Source of the DNA: Streptomyces sp. RB17
Lineage (GTDB): Bacteria; Actinomycetota; Actinomycetes; Streptomycetales; Streptomycetaceae
Direction: 5' to 3'
DNA length: 64,000 bases
Assembly (NCBI RefSeq): GCF_009604455.1
Contig: NZ_WEGL01000006.1
Span: 62,001 to 126,000, forward strand
The notes beneath the pieces are model-generated. The model saw nothing but the letters and a program-made list of their open reading frames with translations, was not told where the DNA came from and did not search any database. The stretch's first letter is position 1; every line of letters starts with the position of its first letter. The translations under genes and the position numbers were made by a program. Of this stretch, positions 32,601-40,681 are shown piece by piece.

Positions 32601-34393
32601 CCCTCCTCGGGGACGGTGCGGGCGCGGCGGCGGAGGTCGCGGCGCGGCTCGCTGAGCACGGCGCCGAAGCCGTGCTGCTCGACGCGAGCCACCTGCTCAC
32701 CGCGGCGGATGGTCCGGTCGACGGCGTCGTGTACCTCGGCGCTCTGCCCGGCCCGGACCTCCCGGTGCTGCCCGACGCCTTCCCGGTGCTCCGCGCGGCG
32801 CTCGCGTGCGGCCCCCGCCGGCTGCTCGCCCTCCGGACCGCCGACCGCGCGGACGCTCTTGGGACCGCCGACCGTGGGGGCGCAGCTGGGACTGCCGCCC
32901 GTGGAAGCGGGCTTCGAGCCGGCGACCATGCGGACGCTCTTCGGGCCCCTGACCACGCGGACGCTCCACGGGCTGCCGGCCGTGGGGATGCTCCTGGGCC
33001 CGCCGACCGTGGAAGCGGGCATCGGGCCGCTGACCGCGCGGACGCTGTCCGGGCTGCTGACCGTGGCGGCGTTCCTGGGGTCTCCGACCGTGGAAGCGGG
33101 CTTCCGGTCGGCGACCATGCGGACGCTCTTCGGGCCGCCGACCGCGCGGACGTTCTCCAGCCCGCCGACCGCACGGACGCTCTTCGGACCGCCGACCCCG
33201 GGGGCACTCCTCCGCCCGCCGACCGTGGCGGCGTCCAAGGGGCCGGCGATCCTGCCGGCGGTCTCCGGGCGGCCGGGCTGGACGGTCTGTTCCGCAGTGT
33301 CGGGCATGAGTACCCGGAGTTGCTCGCACGGGTCGTCGCCGTCGCGGACACCGCTCCGGTGGCCGTCGCCGATGCCGTGCTCGCCGAGCTGCGGGCGCCC
33401 GAGCCGGCCCCCGTCGTCCTGCGTACGGCCGCCGGCGTCAGGCATGGCCTCGCGCTGGTGCCCGCGCCCCTCGGCCCGCTCGCCGCCACCGGCGCAGGAC
33501 CCGCCGGGGACGGCGCCGCCGAAGCGGCCGCGCTCGGTCTCGACCGCGATTCCGTGGTCCTGCTCGTCGGTGGCGCCCGGGGCATCACCGCGAGGTTCGC
33601 GGCGACACTGGCCGGTGCCTGCCGGTGCCGTGTCGAACTGCTGGGCCGTACCCCCGCGCCCACCGCACCCGAGGCCCCGCACACCGCCGCCGCACGTACC
33701 CCCGTCGAGCTGCGGGCGGCACTCGCGGCCGGTCCCGGCGCGGCAGCCGGCCCCGCCGAGATCAACCGGACCGCCGAACTCATCCTCGCCCAGCGGGAGA
33801 TCGCGTCGACCCTCGCGGAGCTCGGCGCGCTCGGAAGCGAGGCGCGCTACCGCTCGGTGGACTTCCGGGACCGGGACGCCGTCCGGCGGGCGGTCAAGGA
33901 GATCCACGCCGAACACGGCCGACTCGACGGGGTCGTCTTCGCCGCCGGGGTGGTCGAGGACCGACTGATCGCCGACAAGACCCCCGAGTCGTTCCAGCGG
34001 GTCTACGGCACGAAGACGGCCGGAGCCGCAGCGCTGTTCGCCGCCCTGGACGACCTGCCGGGCGCCCCCGCGTTCACCGTGTTGTTCGGCAGCATCGCCG
34101 CCGTCACCGGCAACCGCGGCCAGGCCGACTACGCCGCCGCCAACGACGCCCTGGAAGCCCTCGGCGCCGACTGGGCCGCCCGCACCGGCGCTCGCGCGCT
34201 GACCGTCCACTGGGGGCCCTGGGCGCCGTCCGCGACGCACGGCGGCATGGTGGGCGCGGAACTCGGCCGCGCTTACGCCAGGCGCGGGATCGAGCTGATC
34301 GACCCCGACGAGGGCACCGCGGCCCTGCTGCGGGAACTCGCCTGGGGCGAACCGTCCGTCCGTGCCGTCGTCTACACCGCGTCGGGCTGGTGA
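26627..34393 (+). CDS. Iterative PUFA/glycolipid-type synthase 1: NPD-NPD-KS-AT-ACP-KR
   Basis: A 2588-residue megasynthase. Residues 1-230 and about 300-630 are two nitronate-monooxygenase/PfaD-like barrels; only the second has the full QGPM start and the SECGGH motif (His441), so it is the likely flavin enoyl reductase. KS spans about 681-1105 with Cys866, His1001 and His1041. AT spans about 1285-1575 (GQGSQ; Ser1378 in GHSYGE; CAFH, suggesting malonyl). One ACP follows with Ser1776 in the PUFA-type motif LSIDSIKRAEI. KR ends the protein (GGARGITA near 2308; Ser2489, Tyr2502, Asn2506). Two repeat tracts lie between ACP and KR. A TTA codon encodes Leu575. The ATG at 26627 has GGAG upstream. 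The stop lies one base before the next start. Confidence 0.9.
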   Translation: MTSPVRPHDLVLCLTPFGEPDAGLTAAACAAGALGILDLGTGDRRSREALSRLRRSAPGPFGVRVTGRCALTPAEVGDGPDAVVLTADATWKRAELPSGCRVLAEVTDLGQAHAALRAGAWGLIARGAESGGRVGELSTFVLLQQLLSDEESSRVPVWACGGIGPRTAAAAVAGGAAGVVLDSQLALLAESGLPETVRSVLRSLDGSETVVLGGHRVLRRRGPDSVPRPPADDPRAVASLLGAGDQRGRLLPVGQDGFLAARFAERSGDVRRSVREVATAIDGVAHGDGATALRPGSAMGRALGTRLPVAQGPMTRVSDQAGFAAAVAADGALPFLALALADAERTRSILTEARAVLDGRPWGVGVLGFAPEEIRNAQLDAVRELRPTHAIIAGGRPAQAETLERAGIHTFLHVPSPGLLRQFLDAGARRFVFEGSECGGHVGPRASFPLWEAQLAVLQDFLDDTGTDPYAADGGAAARRLEVFFAGGVHDERSAAMVAALAAPLTTRGAAVGVLMGTAYLFTEEAVAHGAVRPLFQRQVLTATTTTLLETAPGHATRCVPSPFTADYRGREAALRAQGLTDREVWEGLERLNVGRLRIASKGVERGADGALAAVDEERQLADGMFMAGEVAVLRSATTTLADLHRSVTDGAADLLTRRAAHPSAAHPSAASVVEPEPPAPLDIAIVGMACMFPGAPDLAAFWSAIVTGRDAVTEVPPERWDPAVHHAAGSTASKWGGFLPRIPFDPLRYGIPPASLGSIEPVQLLSLEAARRALEDAGYGERGREFDRARTSVVFGAEAGSDLSNAVTLRAVLPSYHGKVPDGIEEQLPRLTEDSFPGMLANVISGRIANRLDLGGANFTVDAACASSLAALDVGCKELVSGTSDLVLCGGADLHNGINDFVLFSSVHALSPTGSSRAFDASADGIALGEGVACLVLKRLADAERDGDRIYGVVKGLGSASDGRSLGLTAPRPEGQRAALERAYRNAGVSPADVGLVEAHGTGTVVGDRTELTVLAEVFSEAGAGTGGCALGSVKSQIGHTKCAAGLAGLIKTALALYTGVTPPTLHLERPNPAWAEDDSPFVFHTRARPWPAPAAERLGGVSAFGFGGTNFHAVLAAHADAVPPRRSLDAWPAELFLFRGRDRAAAHRHAVEILRAAETDGHPWRLRDLALAAAHRADTSHEPVRAALVARDTEELIGHLRRLLAGEHDPGAGIHVADQVTELEGLGLGLGEGNGAGGPVRGEAADPVRAEAADPVQDGVTDRVRGGGTGRVEGGGAGPARGKVAFLFPGQGSQRPGMLAELMIHLPELRYYLDLGRAYADILHPPAAFDDAARERRRAALTDTRAAQPALGVTGLAAHAFLTSAGVHPDQAAGHSYGELVALAAAGALDPETLLELSAERAGAILAAAGDDPGTMAAVGASAETVVRTLRTSGAPASVVVANLNSPDQTVISGPTADVETAVRLLREAGLGARRIPVACAFHGPLVAAAGEGFGKTLVDTTVRAPEFPVWANRTAAPYPLDPDEVRAELAAQIGAPVAFAAQIEAMYEAGARVFVEAGPGTVLTRLVARILGDRPHHAVACEPDADSGLRGWLDALARLAVAGQPVRTAWLLRGRDAVDALRGPAPKRPGWTVDGHLVRTADGAFLPGALAPARRVVETTVTTDQPYGAPADRDALVSEFLRTSREMIAAQRDVLLTYFGAAPGAAVPPAPVPTAPLRVELTSADSELTMPEGEAPGDDVERVVLKIISERTGYPVDMIEPDLDLEADLSIDSIKRAEIAGELAKRLGIAGGADVLDDAELEELAKARTAAAVTGWLTARVGAQPGDGGERHEESRTGGQAEYAEERTEEAFTGMAAGLTPEAAGLTREAAERIGEVGRRTQEPAGPAPDAGGPTQVSAGQTREVAGLVPEVGARTQEVGVRIWEVGARTREPAEATHAPAPTSAPVPTSAPLLGVPPRRFELRPVPLPDPGPSAPDDRDRALSGRRFALLGDGAGAAAEVAARLAEHGAEAVLLDASHLLTAADGPVDGVVYLGALPGPDLPVLPDAFPVLRAALACGPRRLLALRTADRADALGTADRGGAAGTAARGSGLRAGDHADALRAPDHADAPRAAGRGDAPGPADRGSGHRAADRADAVRAADRGGVPGVSDRGSGLPVGDHADALRAADRADVLQPADRTDALRTADPGGTPPPADRGGVQGAGDPAGGLRAAGLDGLFRSVGHEYPELLARVVAVADTAPVAVADAVLAELRAPEPAPVVLRTAAGVRHGLALVPAPLGPLAATGAGPAGDGAAEAAALGLDRDSVVLLVGGARGITARFAATLAGACRCRVELLGRTPAPTAPEAPHTAAARTPVELRAALAAGPGAAAGPAEINRTAELILAQREIASTLAELGALGSEARYRSVDFRDRDAVRRAVKEIHAEHGRLDGVVFAAGVVEDRLIADKTPESFQRVYGTKTAGAAALFAALDDLPGAPAFTVLFGSIAAVTGNRGQADYAAANDALEALGADWAARTGARALTVHWGPWAPSATHGGMVGAELGRAYARRGIELIDPDEGTAALLRELAWGEPSVRAVVYTASGW
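28349..28351 (+). promoter_or_regulatory. In-frame TTA leucine codon (bldA dependence)
   Basis: Codon 575 of the first synthase is TTA, within the segment REAALRAQG. TTA is the rarest codon in streptomycetes and is read only by the bldA tRNA, which accumulates late in development. I found no other in-frame TTA in the intact genes of the window. It is therefore a likely developmental checkpoint on the whole operon. Confidence 0.8.
32201..32452 (+). repeat. In-frame 21-bp minisatellite (12 degenerate heptapeptide units)
   Basis: Twelve consecutive 21-base units encode heptads such as AAGLTPE, AAGLTRE, VGRRTQE, VAGLVPE, VGARTQE and VGARTRE, covering residues 1859-1942 of synthase 1. They form a charged, Ala/Gly-rich linker after the ACP. 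Units have diverged, but the frame is kept throughout. Confidence 0.85.
32837..33241 (+). repeat. In-frame 27-bp minisatellite (15 degenerate nonapeptide units) inside the KR region
   Basis: Fifteen consecutive 27-base units encode nonapeptides such as TADRADALG, AGDHADALR, PADRGSGHR, AADRADAVR and VSDRGSGLP (residues 2071-2205 of synthase 1). They sit between CGPRRLLALR and GLDGLFRSVGHEYPELL, that is within the structural half of the KR domain. The array is 405 bases long and preserves the reading frame. Confidence 0.88.
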
Positions 34394-34394
34394 C

Positions 34395-37300
34395 ATGACG
34401 GAACGTCGAACTCCCGTGGCGACAGCCATCGTCGGGATGGCGGTGCTGCTGCCCGGCGCCCCCGGCCTCGACGCCTACTGGCGCAATCTGCGCGACGGAG
34501 CCGACGCGATCGGCGACGTCCCGGCGGACCGCTGGGACGCCGACTACTACCGGGCCGGCGCGGCCAACGGACCCGCCGCCCCCGACCGGATCTACTGCCG
34601 GCGCGGCGGATTCGTGGACGGGCTCGCCGAGGTGGACGTCACCCGTTACGGCATCATGCCCGCCTCGGTGCCCGGCACCGAGCCGGACCAGCTGATCGCC
34701 CTCGACGTGGCCGCCGCCGCGCTCGCGGACGCCGGCGGCGAGGAACGGCTCCCGGCTCGGGACCGGATAGGCGTGGCCCTCGGCCGCGGCGGTTACCTCA
34801 CCCCTGGCCTGGTCCGCCTCGACCAGCGCGTACGCACCGCCGGACAACTGACCCGCACCCTCGGCGAGTTGTTGCCCGACCTGTCCGCAGACCAACTCGA
34901 CCGCATCCGCACGACGTTCACCGAACGGCTCGGCCCCGACAGTCCGGAGTCCGCGATCGGCCTGGTCCCCAACCTGGCCGCCTCCCGCATCGCCAACCGG
35001 CTCGACCTGCGCGGACCCGCCTACACCGTGGACGCGGCCTGCGCCTCCTCCCTGGTCGCCGTCGACCAGGCGGTCACCGAACTCACCACCGGCCGCTGCG
35101 ACCTGATGCTGGCCGGGGGAGTGCACCACTGCCACGACATCACGCTCTGGAGCGTCTTCGCCCAACTGCGCGCCCTGTCCCCGAGCCAGCGCATCCGCCC
35201 CTTCCACCGCGACGCCGACGGCCTCCTCATCGGCGAGGGCACGGGCGTCGTCGTACTGAAGCGGCTGGACGACGCCGCACGCGACGGCGACCGCGTGTAC
35301 GCGGTGATCCGCGGCACGGGCGTGGCGAGCGACGGCCGTACGGCGGGCCCGGCCGCACCGGACCCGGGCGGGCAGGCCAGAGCCGTGCGCCAGGCCTGGC
35401 GGGCCGCCGGGCTCGACCCCGCCGCACCGGACTCCCTCGGCCTGCTGGAGGCGCACGGCACCGCCACCCCCGCCGGTGACACAGCCGAACTCGCCACCCT
35501 CGCCGAGGTGTTCGGGCCCGCCGCAGGGCAGGGCTTCCGCCCCGTCCTCGGCTCGGTGAAGTCCATGATCGGCCACACCATGCCGGCCGCCGGGGTCGCC
35601 GGACTGGTCAAGGCCGCCCTCGCCGTCCACCACCGCACCCTCCTGCCCACCCTGCACTGCGACGACCCCCACCCCGCCCTCGCCGCCACCCGCTTCCGCA
35701 CACTGGAGCAGGCTCGCCCCTGGGAGACGGACGCCCGGCAGCCGGTCCGCCGGGCCGCCGTCAACGCGTTCGGCTTCGGCGGGATCAACGCCCATGTGGT
35801 CCTGGAGGAGGCGCCGGGCCTCGGTTCCGCGCCGGGGGAGGCCGGGAGCGCGTCGTCCGCCCCGGCGGGGGCCGCGCCTGCCCGCTCCCGGCGTGCGGAG
35901 GCAGCGCGAGGTGGTTCGGGGAGTGCGGGGGCCACGCGTGGCGGTCCGGGGAGTAAGGGGTCGGGGAGTGCGGGTTCGGGTTCGGGGGCGCAGGGCGGCG
36001 TGCCGGGACGGCTGGTGCCGGACGTGGCGTGCGGTGCGCGTTCGGCGTCCGCTTCCGCGCAGGTCACCGAGCCCGAGCGGATCCTGCTGCTCGCCGCCGG
36101 GGATGTGCCGCGCCTCGCGGCCGTACTCCGCGCCGAGGACTCCGGCGTCCTCGCCGCCGGTCTCGATCCGGGCCGGCCCCGCCCCGATGCGGGCCCGGTC
36201 CGGCTCGGCATCGTGGATCCGACCCCGAGGCGGCTCGCCCTGGCACGCCGCGCCGTCGCCAAGGGACGTGGCTGGCACGGCCGGAGCGATGTGTGGTTCC
36301 GGCCGGGCCCGCTGCTCGGCCCGGCCGGCGGCGGCAGGCTGGCGTTCGTCTTCCCCGGCCTGGAAGGCGACTTCACGCCCCGCACCGACGACATCGCCGC
36401 CCACTTCGGCCTCACCGCGCTGCCCGGCACGGACGTCCGGGTCGGTGACGTCGGCCGGCACGGTTTCGGGGTCGTCGGCGTGGGCCGCCTGCTGGACCAG
36501 GCCCTGCGCCGCATGGGTGTCGTGCCCGACGCGGTTGCCGGGCACAGCGTCGGCGAGTGGACGGCCATGGCGGCGGGCGGTCTGTACGATCCGGACCAAG
36601 TGGACGCGTTCATGGCCGAGTTCGACCCGGACACCGTCACCGTCCCCGGGCTCGTCTTCGCCGCCCTCGGCACCTCCGCCGCGCACGTCCGCGCCCTGCT
36701 CGCCGAGTCCTGGGCGGACGCCGGGATCGTGCTCTCGCACGACAACGCGCCCCGCCAGTCCATGGTCTGCGGACCCGGCCCGGCGGTCGCGGAGTTCGTA
36801 CGGTCCCTGCGCGCGCAGGGCGTGATCTGCCAGGTGCTGCCCTTCCGCTCCGGCTTCCACACGCCGATGCTGGAGCCGTACCTCGCGCCCATCAAGGCGG
36901 CCGCCGACCGCTTCCGGCTCCACCCGCCGACCGCTCCGGTGTGGTCCGGGACGACCGCCGCGCCCTTCCCGCACAGCGAGCGGTCGGTGCGCGAGCTCTT
37001 CGTACGGCATCTGCTGGAACCCGTCCGCTTCCGCGAGCTGACCGAGGCCCTGTACGCCGCCGGGCACCGCGTCTTCGTCCAGGCGGGCCCCGGCAGGCTC
37101 ACCTCCCTGATCGGCGACACCCTCGGCGACCGCGACCACCTGACCGTGGCCGCCAACACGCCGGAGCGCGGCGGGATTCCCCAACTGCGCCGCGTGGGCA
37201 CGGCGTTGTGGGTCGCGGGAGCGACCGTGACACCGGCACTGCCGGCCTGCGCCACTGCGTCCGGGCCCGCCGCGCCGCCACCCACCTCGCCGCCACCCAC

Positions 37301-39560
37301 CTCGGTGATCGCGCCCGCCGCGCCGACGCGCACCGCAACGACCCCGGATCCTGTGCCACCCCCTACCGCAACCGCGGCGCAGGCATACCGGCGCCGCCCG
37401 CCCGTCCGGCTCGACCTCGGCAGTGCCCTCGTCTCGCTGGACGGACCGGTACTCGACGCACTCCGCGCCGAACTGCGCCCCGGACCGTCCGTGGCACGCC
37501 CCGCGCCCATGAACCACCCGGACGGCGCCCCCGCACCCACCCTCGACCAACTCGACGACCTCGCCCCGCACCTCCCGGCAGCCGCCGAACTCACCGCCCT
37601 GCTGCGCGAGACCGCCGACACAGCGGCGGAGTTGATCGCGGCAAGCGTCCGGCGTGACCGCACAAGCGCCGCAGGCACAGCCGCAGCCGCAGCCACGGCC
37701 CCCGCGCCTGCCGCCCCGTGCCCTCAGTCCGCCACGGCTGTCCCAGCGCCGCGGCCTGCCGGGACCTTCGCGCGCACCGCCCCCCTCCCAGGGCCTGCCC
37801 CGGCGCCCGTTCCCGCCACCCCGTCCCCCCGGCCCGCCATCACCTCTGAGCCCGCCACCCCGTCCCCCCGGCCCACTCGGCCTCCCGCACCCGCCGCCCC
37901 GACCCCTCATCCCTCCTCGCCCCCCGGACCGACCACGTCGCCCCCCACCCCCACCACACCCCCGACCCCGACCCAGCCCCCGACGACCACCACTCTCCAC
38001 ATCTCCCCCCACGCCATGCCCCACCTCCTCGACCACTGCTTCTTCCCGCAGCGCCCCAACTGGCCAAATCTTGAGGACCGTTGGCCGGTCGTCCCGGCCA
38101 CCACGATCGTCCGGCACATGATGGACGCGGCGGAGGCGGCGGCCCCCGGCCTGCGGGCGGTCGCCGTGCACGACGCCCGATTCGACCGCTGGCTCACCGC
38201 CACACCCCCCGTCGACGTGCCGGTCACCGTCACGCCGACCGCCGGCCACCCGGACCGCGTCACCGTCGCCTTCGGTCCCACGGCCCGTGCCACGGTCGAC
38301 CTCGCCCCGCGCCACCCCGCACCGCCGCCGCCCAGCCCCCTCCCGGACGCCTCCGAGCGCCGCCCCGAGCACACCGCCGCCCAGCTCTACCGGGACCGCT
38401 GGATGTTCCACGGTCCCGGCTTCCAGGGCCTGACCGACCTCACCGCGATCGGCGAACGGCACATCCGGGGAGTGATCACCGCGCCCGCCGCCCCCGGCGC
38501 GCTGCTGGACAACGTGGGCCAGCTTCTCGGGTACTGGATCATGACGACCCGTACCGAGCGGACCGTCGTCTTCCCCGTGCGGATGCGGCACCTGCGGTTC
38601 CACGGACCGTACCCGGCCCCCGGCGCCGAGGTCGGCTGCGTGCTGCGCATCACCGCCCTCACGGACACCGTCCTGGAGGCCGACGCGGAACTCACCGTCG
38701 GCGGCCGGGTGTGGGCGGTGATCGGCGGCTGGCAGGACCGCCGCTTCGACAACGACCCCACCACCCGCCCCGTCGAACGCTTCCCGGAGCGCAACACCCT
38801 CTCCCAGGCCATGCCCGGAGGCTGGACGCTGGTCCACGAGCGCTGGCCCGACCTCGCCTCCCGCGAGCTGATCATGCGCAACTCGCTCGGCGGCGCCGAA
38901 CGGGCCGAGTACGCCGACCGCCCGCCGCGCGGCCGCCGGCAGTGGCTGCTCGGCCGGATCGCCGTCAAGGACGCCGTACGGCAGTGGCTCTGGCAGCACG
39001 GCGAAGGCCCCGTCTACCCTGCGGAACTTCGGGTGCACAACGACGACTTGGGGCGGCCGTACGTCTCCGGTGTGCATGGCCGTACCCTGCCCCCGCTGGA
39101 CGTCTCGCTCGCCCATCGCGCCGAGGCGGCCGTGGCGATCGTCCGGCCGCACACCTCGCGGCCCGGCCCCGGCATCGACATCGAAGAGGTCACCGAGCGG
39201 GACCCGGCGACCCTCGCCACCGCGCTCGGCCCGGCCGAACTGCGCCTGCTGCGCGCCCATGCGGCGAACGGCGGGGAGGCCGTGTGGTTCACCCGGTTCT
39301 GGGCCGCCAAGGAGGCGGTCGCCAAGGCCGAGGGCGCCGGATTCGGCGGTCGCCCACGGGACTTCGCGGTACTGGAGACCGCGCCGGACGGCGGCCGGCT
39401 GCTGGTCTCAGGCCGCCTGGAACGCCTCTACACCGTGCACTGCGCCCTGGTGGCCAACCCGCCCGCCCTGCCGCAGCGCACCTACGTCGGGGCCTGGACG
39501 ACCGGGCATGGAGCCGACCCCGGACACCCCGACGAAACAACCGAGGAGCACCCCCGATGA
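34395..39560 (+). CDS. Iterative PUFA/glycolipid-type synthase 2: KS-AT-DH-PPTase
   Basis: A 1721-residue megasynthase starting one base after the stop of synthase 1. KS spans about 7-445 with an intact triad (Cys216, His354, His394), so it is not a chain-length-factor-like dead copy. A Gly/Ser linker leads to AT (about 650-940; Ser718 in GHSVGEW; SGFHTPML in place of HAFH). A long Pro-rich linker follows. A double-hotdog dehydratase occupies about 1205-1460 (PHLLDH with His1210/His1214; Asp1372 in LLDNVGQ). The C-terminus is a phosphopantetheinyl transferase (PGIDIEE with Asp1595/Glu1597; WAAKEAVAKAEG with Lys1639/Glu1640), which could activate the operon's own ACPs. The last codons overlap the next ATG by four bases (ATGA). 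Confidence 0.9.
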   Translation: MTERRTPVATAIVGMAVLLPGAPGLDAYWRNLRDGADAIGDVPADRWDADYYRAGAANGPAAPDRIYCRRGGFVDGLAEVDVTRYGIMPASVPGTEPDQLIALDVAAAALADAGGEERLPARDRIGVALGRGGYLTPGLVRLDQRVRTAGQLTRTLGELLPDLSADQLDRIRTTFTERLGPDSPESAIGLVPNLAASRIANRLDLRGPAYTVDAACASSLVAVDQAVTELTTGRCDLMLAGGVHHCHDITLWSVFAQLRALSPSQRIRPFHRDADGLLIGEGTGVVVLKRLDDAARDGDRVYAVIRGTGVASDGRTAGPAAPDPGGQARAVRQAWRAAGLDPAAPDSLGLLEAHGTATPAGDTAELATLAEVFGPAAGQGFRPVLGSVKSMIGHTMPAAGVAGLVKAALAVHHRTLLPTLHCDDPHPALAATRFRTLEQARPWETDARQPVRRAAVNAFGFGGINAHVVLEEAPGLGSAPGEAGSASSAPAGAAPARSRRAEAARGGSGSAGATRGGPGSKGSGSAGSGSGAQGGVPGRLVPDVACGARSASASAQVTEPERILLLAAGDVPRLAAVLRAEDSGVLAAGLDPGRPRPDAGPVRLGIVDPTPRRLALARRAVAKGRGWHGRSDVWFRPGPLLGPAGGGRLAFVFPGLEGDFTPRTDDIAAHFGLTALPGTDVRVGDVGRHGFGVVGVGRLLDQALRRMGVVPDAVAGHSVGEWTAMAAGGLYDPDQVDAFMAEFDPDTVTVPGLVFAALGTSAAHVRALLAESWADAGIVLSHDNAPRQSMVCGPGPAVAEFVRSLRAQGVICQVLPFRSGFHTPMLEPYLAPIKAAADRFRLHPPTAPVWSGTTAAPFPHSERSVRELFVRHLLEPVRFRELTEALYAAGHRVFVQAGPGRLTSLIGDTLGDRDHLTVAANTPERGGIPQLRRVGTALWVAGATVTPALPACATASGPAAPPPTSPPPTSVIAPAAPTRTATTPDPVPPPTATAAQAYRRRPPVRLDLGSALVSLDGPVLDALRAELRPGPSVARPAPMNHPDGAPAPTLDQLDDLAPHLPAAAELTALLRETADTAAELIAASVRRDRTSAAGTAAAAATAPAPAAPCPQSATAVPAPRPAGTFARTAPLPGPAPAPVPATPSPRPAITSEPATPSPRPTRPPAPAAPTPHPSSPPGPTTSPPTPTTPPTPTQPPTTTTLHISPHAMPHLLDHCFFPQRPNWPNLEDRWPVVPATTIVRHMMDAAEAAAPGLRAVAVHDARFDRWLTATPPVDVPVTVTPTAGHPDRVTVAFGPTARATVDLAPRHPAPPPPSPLPDASERRPEHTAAQLYRDRWMFHGPGFQGLTDLTAIGERHIRGVITAPAAPGALLDNVGQLLGYWIMTTRTERTVVFPVRMRHLRFHGPYPAPGAEVGCVLRITALTDTVLEADAELTVGGRVWAVIGGWQDRRFDNDPTTRPVERFPERNTLSQAMPGGWTLVHERWPDLASRELIMRNSLGGAERAEYADRPPRGRRQWLLGRIAVKDAVRQWLWQHGEGPVYPAELRVHNDDLGRPYVSGVHGRTLPPLDVSLAHRAEAAVAIVRPHTSRPGPGIDIEEVTERDPATLATALGPAELRLLRAHAANGGEAVWFTRFWAAKEAVAKAEGAGFGGRPRDFAVLETAPDGGRLLVSGRLERLYTVHCALVANPPALPQRTYVGAWTTGHGADPGHPDETTEEHPR

Positions 39561-39877
39561 ACGCCATCCAGCCGGCCCCGGCGCAGCCAACCGCCGACAC
39601 CGTGCTCGCCGATCTCACCGGCATGCTCCGCACGGTGCTCGCGGAGTACGGCGACGACGACGTGGCCATCGGTATGTCCACCACCTTCAACCGCGACCTG
39701 GAGCTGGAGAGCATCGACCTGGTCACCCTGGCCGGGCTGCTGGAGGAGCGCTACGGGCGGCGGGTCAACCTCGCCGAGTTCCTGGCCGGCATGGAGTTCG
39801 ACGAGATCATCGAGCTGACCGTGGGCCGGCTCGTGGAGTACGTGGTGTGGAGCCTGAAGACCGCGCAGGCGGGCTGA
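39557..39877 (+). CDS. Discrete acyl carrier protein
   Basis: A 106-residue ACP. The phosphopantetheine serine is Ser52 in LELESIDLVTLAGLLEERYG. An unusual C-terminal helix (EIIELTVGRLVEYVVWSLK) ends the protein. Its motif ESIDLV differs from the DSIKRA motif of the ACP inside synthase 1, so the two carriers may have different partners: one for elongation and one for loading, transfer or release. It is translationally coupled to synthase 2 by ATGA overlap and followed 3 bases later by the hydrolase gene. Confidence 0.92.
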   Translation: MNAIQPAPAQPTADTVLADLTGMLRTVLAEYGDDDVAIGMSTTFNRDLELESIDLVTLAGLLEERYGRRVNLAEFLAGMEFDEIIELTVGRLVEYVVWSLKTAQAG

Positions 39878-39880
39878 CCC

Positions 39881-40681
39881 GTGGCCATGGCCGACGCCGG
39901 CGGGGTCCGGCTGCACGTCCAGCGCATGCGACCGGCGGACGGCCGTGTCCGGCACGCCACTGTCGTCCTGGTGCACGGGCTGCTCACCGACAGCCTGGCC
40001 AGCTACTACTTCACCGTCGCGCCCCGCTTCGCCGCGGCCGGACTCGACGTCGTCATGTACGACCTGCGCGGCCACGGCCGCAGCGAGCGCCCGCCGCACG
40101 GCTACACCCTCGACCACAACATCGACGACCTGGAGGCCCTCCTCGACCGGCTCGCCGTCACCGGGCCCGTCCATCTCGTCGGCAACTCCTACGGCGGAAC
40201 GATCGCCTTCGGCTTCGCCGCCCGGCACCCGGAGCGCACGGCCAGTCTGACGCTGATCGAGTCCGAGCCCGCGACCCCCGCCTGGGCGGCGAAACTCGGC
40301 CAGATCCTCGACCGGGTCATGACCGAACTCGCGCACAACGAGCCCGGCGCCCTCGCCTGGATCACCGCCCACCGCGGCCACAACACCGCCCGGCTGGCCA
40401 AGGGCGCGGCCCGGCTCGCCCGCGAGACCACCCTCGCCCGGGACATCCCCGCCAGCCGGGTGCTGACCGAGGCCGCGATCAGGACCGTACGCCGCCCCGT
40501 CCTCGGCGTGTACGGCGGCGAGTCGGACCTCGCGGACCTGGTGCCGTGGTTGCGGACGCTGCTGACGGACTACCGGGCGGTCGTGCTGCCCGGGCACGAG
40601 CACTCGGTGCTGGTGGAGGCGTCGGCGGCCGTCGGCGGGCACGTCCTGGACCTGATCCGCGCCGGGGCGGGGGTGCGATGA
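39881..40681 (+). CDS. Alpha/beta hydrolase, probable chain-release thioesterase
   Basis: A 266-residue alpha/beta hydrolase. VVLVHGLLTDS is the oxyanion region, YDLRGHGRSERP is typical of the family, and the nucleophile elbow is GNSYGG with Ser103. An acid is available in YGGESDLAD and the histidine in GHEHS near the C-terminus, so the triad looks complete. Placed between the ACP and the glycosyltransferase in a tight operon, it is best read as the enzyme releasing or cyclising the acyl chain. An unrelated esterase role cannot be excluded. The start is the GTG at 39881; an ATG two codons later is possible. Confidence 0.85.
   Translation: MAMADAGGVRLHVQRMRPADGRVRHATVVLVHGLLTDSLASYYFTVAPRFAAAGLDVVMYDLRGHGRSERPPHGYTLDHNIDDLEALLDRLAVTGPVHLVGNSYGGTIAFGFAARHPERTASLTLIESEPATPAWAAKLGQILDRVMTELAHNEPGALAWITAHRGHNTARLAKGAARLARETTLARDIPASRVLTEAAIRTVRRPVLGVYGGESDLADLVPWLRTLLTDYRAVVLPGHEHSVLVEASAAVGGHVLDLIRAGAGVR

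Noticed and set aside
32201..33241. Repeat arrays considered as a CRISPR array
   Set aside because: Units are contiguous without spacers, degenerate, in frame with a synthase, and no cas genes are present.
34104..39260. A 1718-codon open frame on the minus strand opposite the second synthase
   Set aside because: It has no recognisable domain and mirrors the codon structure of the plus-strand synthase. High-GC third-position bias creates such shadow frames.
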